A stretch of 6,338 nucleotides of DNA, from NCBI GenBank assembly GCA_943357275.1, contig CALRGL010000060.1, positions 1-6,338 on the forward strand, read 5' to 3'. Below the pieces are notes generated by a model that saw only the letters and a list, made by a program, of their open reading frames with translations, was not told where the DNA came from and made no database searches. Every line of letters begins with the position of its first letter. Position 1 is the first letter of the stretch. Below are positions 4,977 through 6,338 of the stretch, piece by piece. This DNA comes from Candidatus Uhrbacteria bacterium RIFOXYB12_FULL_58_10 (GTDB lineage: Bacteria > Patescibacteriota > Patescibacteriia > UBA9934 > GWF2-40-263). Both the position numbers and the translations under genes were made by a program.

Positions 4977-5708
4977 TTATTTCTGTTCTTTCTTTTCTTT
5001 CTTTTTGAACACAATCAACTGCTGAATAATCGATACAACGGTAATGGTTACCCAATACAGGGTAAGTCCTCCAGGCAAGGAAGCTCCGATCATCACCGTC
5101 ACAACAGGCATGAAATACATCATGGACTTGTTCATGGATGCGAGAACGGATTCATCTTCTGCTCCCTTGGTTCCCTTCACTTCTTTTGGAGGTTGTTTAC
5201 CGATCATCATCTTGGTCTGCCAGAACTGGAACCCTCCGGCAAGAACAGCTAAGACGATATTCACTTTTGAAAGATCCACGAGACCAAGGAAGATATGGTT
5301 CATGGTTCCTGGATTTTGGATGAACGGATAAAGATTGGACATTTGTTCCGCTCCAAACCCATTCAACAAAACCTGGTACAACGCAATCAAGACTGGTAAC
5401 TGAAGCAAAATCGGTAAACAAGAAGAAAGTGGATTCACCTTTTCTTGTTGATACAACTCCATCATCTCTTTTGCAAGAGCTTCTTTGTTGTCTTTATGCT
5501 TTGTTTTAAGTTCTTCAATCTTTGGTTGAATTTGCTGTAAGGCCTTTTGCGATTGAAGCGACTTGTTCATGAACGGCCACAAAATCATCTTGATGATAAC
5601 GGTGAGCGCAATGATCGCAAATCCGACATCTGCTCCTGGAATGACATTGTAAAGAAAAACCAAGAGGTTAAAAATCGGTTGATAAAGGTACGTGTGAAAG
5701 ATGTTCAT
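4977..5708 (-). CDS. yidC: YidC/Oxa1-family membrane protein insertase
   Basis: YidC inserts and folds membrane proteins, alone or with Sec; Fo subunit c is a classical client. At 243 residues this is the short form without the large periplasmic domain, as in Gram-positive SpoIIIJ. Visible parts: amphipathic entry LYQPIFNLLVFLYNVIPG (8-25); first conserved helix about 27-47 with the positively charged groove residue as K40 (usually Arg); a cytoplasmic helical hairpin about 48-90; the signature VNPLSSCLPILLQLPVLIALYQ (91-112); a helix at about 138-165; and MMYFMPVVT through LPGGLTLYW (196-219). The C-terminus (FKKKEKKEQK) is basic, as in ribosome-contacting YidC tails. No lipobox is seen. It starts 3 bases after nusA and ends at a strong terminator, so it is the last gene of the nusA transcript. 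No jag or rnpA neighbour is present. Confidence 0.95.
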   Translation of the reverse strand: MNIFHTYLYQPIFNLLVFLYNVIPGADVGFAIIALTVIIKMILWPFMNKSLQSQKALQQIQPKIEELKTKHKDNKEALAKEMMELYQQEKVNPLSSCLPILLQLPVLIALYQVLLNGFGAEQMSNLYPFIQNPGTMNHIFLGLVDLSKVNIVLAVLAGGFQFWQTKMMIGKQPPKEVKGTKGAEDESVLASMNKSMMYFMPVVTVMIGASLPGGLTLYWVTITVVSIIQQLIVFKKKEKKEQK

Positions 5709-5711
5709 AGA

Positions 5712-6338
5712 TTATTCTACGGATGGTTCTTCGGCAACCCCCTCTAACTCCCCCTTGGGAAGGGGGAGGATTTCTTCGGAAATAGATTCAACACTGACCC
5801 CCTCCGACTCCCCCTTGGAAAGGGGGAGAGATTCATCAGAAGTTGGTTTTTGTTCTTCGGTTTCGGAAATATTGATTTTCCAACCAGTAAGACGTGCTGC
5901 CAAACGAACGTTTTGTCCACCTTTTCCAATGGCCAAAGAAAGTTGTTCTGGTTTTACTTTCACCATGGCGCCGTGTTCATCCTCAAAAATAGTCACTTCC
6001 ACAATAGATGCTGGGGAAAGTGAGTTCACGATGAATGTTTTTGGGTCTTCGCTCCATTCCACAATATCAATTTTCTCACCACCCATTTCACCAATAATGG
6101 TTTGGATACGTGCACCACGTTGTCCGATACAAGCTCCGATCGGATCAATGGATTCGTCAGAACAAGCGACAGCGACTTTTGAACGTGAACCAGCTTCACG
6201 CGCAATGGATTTAATTTCTACAATTCCGTCTCCGACTTCTGGTACTTCTACTTCAAAGAGACGTCGAACAATTTCATCAGCGGTACGAGAAACGAGAATT
6301 TCTGGACCTTTGGTTGTAAGCGCAACTTGGCGAACAAA
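5712..6338 (-). CDS. nusA: transcription termination/antitermination factor NusA, C-terminal part (start outside window)
   Basis: NusA binds RNA polymerase and modulates pausing, termination and antitermination. The visible 208 residues are open at the 5' edge. I translated the edge part by hand: it enters in the S1/KH junction (TTKGPEILVSRTADEIVRRLFEVEVPE) and continues through GIVEIKSIAREAGSRSKVAV. KH1 has its GQRG loop at 6125-6114, in DPIGACIGQRGARIQ. GEKIDIVEWSEDP follows, and KH2 has its GKGG loop at 5927-5916, in QLSLAIGKGGQNVRLAARL. The core ends at LTGWKINIS, where many NusA proteins stop. The remaining 51 or so residues are an acidic tail with two copies of a repeat-encoded peptide (LPLSKGESEGV and LPLPKGELEGV). 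There are no acidic AR domains of the E. coli type. The usual downstream partner infB is absent; yidC follows instead. The stop is TAA at 5714-5712. Confidence 0.97.
   Translation of the reverse strand, partial: FVRQVALTTKGPEILVSRTADEIVRRLFEVEVPEVGDGIVEIKSIAREAGSRSKVAVACSDESIDPIGACIGQRGARIQTIIGEMGGEKIDIVEWSEDPKTFIVNSLSPASIVEVTIFEDEHGAMVKVKPEQLSLAIGKGGQNVRLAARLTGWKINISETEEQKPTSDESLPLSKGESEGVSVESISEEILPLPKGELEGVAEEPSVE
5737..5774 (-). repeat. palindromic repeat inside nusA, downstream copy
   Basis: The core at 5748-5768 is a perfect 9-pair inverted repeat (CTCCCCCTT and AAGGGGGAG, loop GGG), preceded on the plus strand by ACCCCCTCTAA. In the nusA frame it reads LPLPKGE followed by LEGV. It ends 25 bases before the nusA stop codon, and the hairpin would sit about 40 bases upstream of the yidC start. 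No U tract follows on the transcript, so it is not a terminator. Similarity to the upstream copy extends weakly into the flank (TTCTTCGGAA versus TTCATCAGAA), which leaves open a 60-base tandem duplication. Confidence 0.8.
5797..5834 (-). repeat. palindromic repeat inside nusA, upstream copy
   Basis: The core is a perfect inverted repeat at 5808-5828: arms CTCCCCCTT and AAGGGGGAG with a 3-base loop, preceded on the plus strand by ACCCCCTCCGA. In the nusA frame the seven core codons read LPLSKGE and the flank reads SEGV. It matches the second copy at about 32 of 38 positions and lies exactly 60 bases from it. The element is strongly G/C-skewed compared with its surroundings. Elements of this look (CCCCCT...CTCCCCCTT...AAGGGGGAG) are scattered in many bacterial genomes, from memory. 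Confidence 0.8.

Noticed and set aside
4854..5252. Plus-strand open frame of 132 codons crossing the yidC terminator and 3' end
   Set aside because: It runs through the terminator hairpin and opposite conserved yidC codons; the FFLLFLFFLFFLF stretch is the antisense of the poly-lysine yidC tail.
5737..5834. Two similar palindromic units with regular spacing, reminiscent of a short CRISPR array
   Set aside because: Only two units, the interval is coding sequence in the nusA frame, the spacer is only about 22 bases and is itself similar to its neighbour, and no cas gene is present.

Overview
This is a compact, almost gap-free bacterial segment. Every supported gene is on the minus strand, so the text below follows the direction of transcription, from high to low coordinates. 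The gene set suggests a streamlined bacterium, most likely of the Candidate Phyla Radiation (Patescibacteria). The reasons are a shortened delta subunit, short genes with overlaps or gaps of a few bases, no recognisable Shine-Dalgarno motif before any gene, an unusual nusA-yidC pairing, and GC-rich palindromic repeats that encode LPLPKGELEGV-like peptides. UGA ends at least two genes, so the UGA-glycine code of Gracilibacteria/Absconditabacteria is not in use. The lineage call is inference; no marker here fixes the phylum.

Region 1 (6338-4945): the C-terminal two-thirds of nusA (start outside the window), then yidC after a 3-base gap, then a strong intrinsic terminator. The last 40 or so codons of nusA carry two in-frame copies of a palindromic repeat exactly 60 bases apart. 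This is the most interesting signal in the window.

Region 2 (4915-2688): a two-gene cassette with an ATGA start/stop overlap. It encodes a nucleotidyltransferase-like protein of unknown role and a multi-membrane-pass O-antigen ligase/polymerase-family protein. The cassette lies between the yidC terminator and the ATP synthase promoter, and probably belongs to surface glycan assembly.

Region 3 (2674-1): the F1Fo ATP synthase operon, in the order atpZ/I, atpB (a), atpE (c), atpF (b), atpH (delta), atpA (alpha, cut by the window edge). It has a near-consensus sigma70 promoter with 17-base spacing just upstream of atpZ. Within the operon, atpE stands apart: a G-free AU-rich 30-base leader precedes it and a 93-base spacer with two GC-rich hairpins follows it. 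Both fit a higher yield of the multicopy c subunit. YidC is the classical insertase for the Fo c subunit, so its gene lies near those of likely clients.

No RNA gene, CRISPR array, transposase or complete mobile element was seen, and no gene-free stretch exceeds 300 bases. No complete new defence or mobile system is visible. The best leads are the repeat-invaded nusA tail, the NTase-ligase pair, and the apparently SD-independent translation starts.
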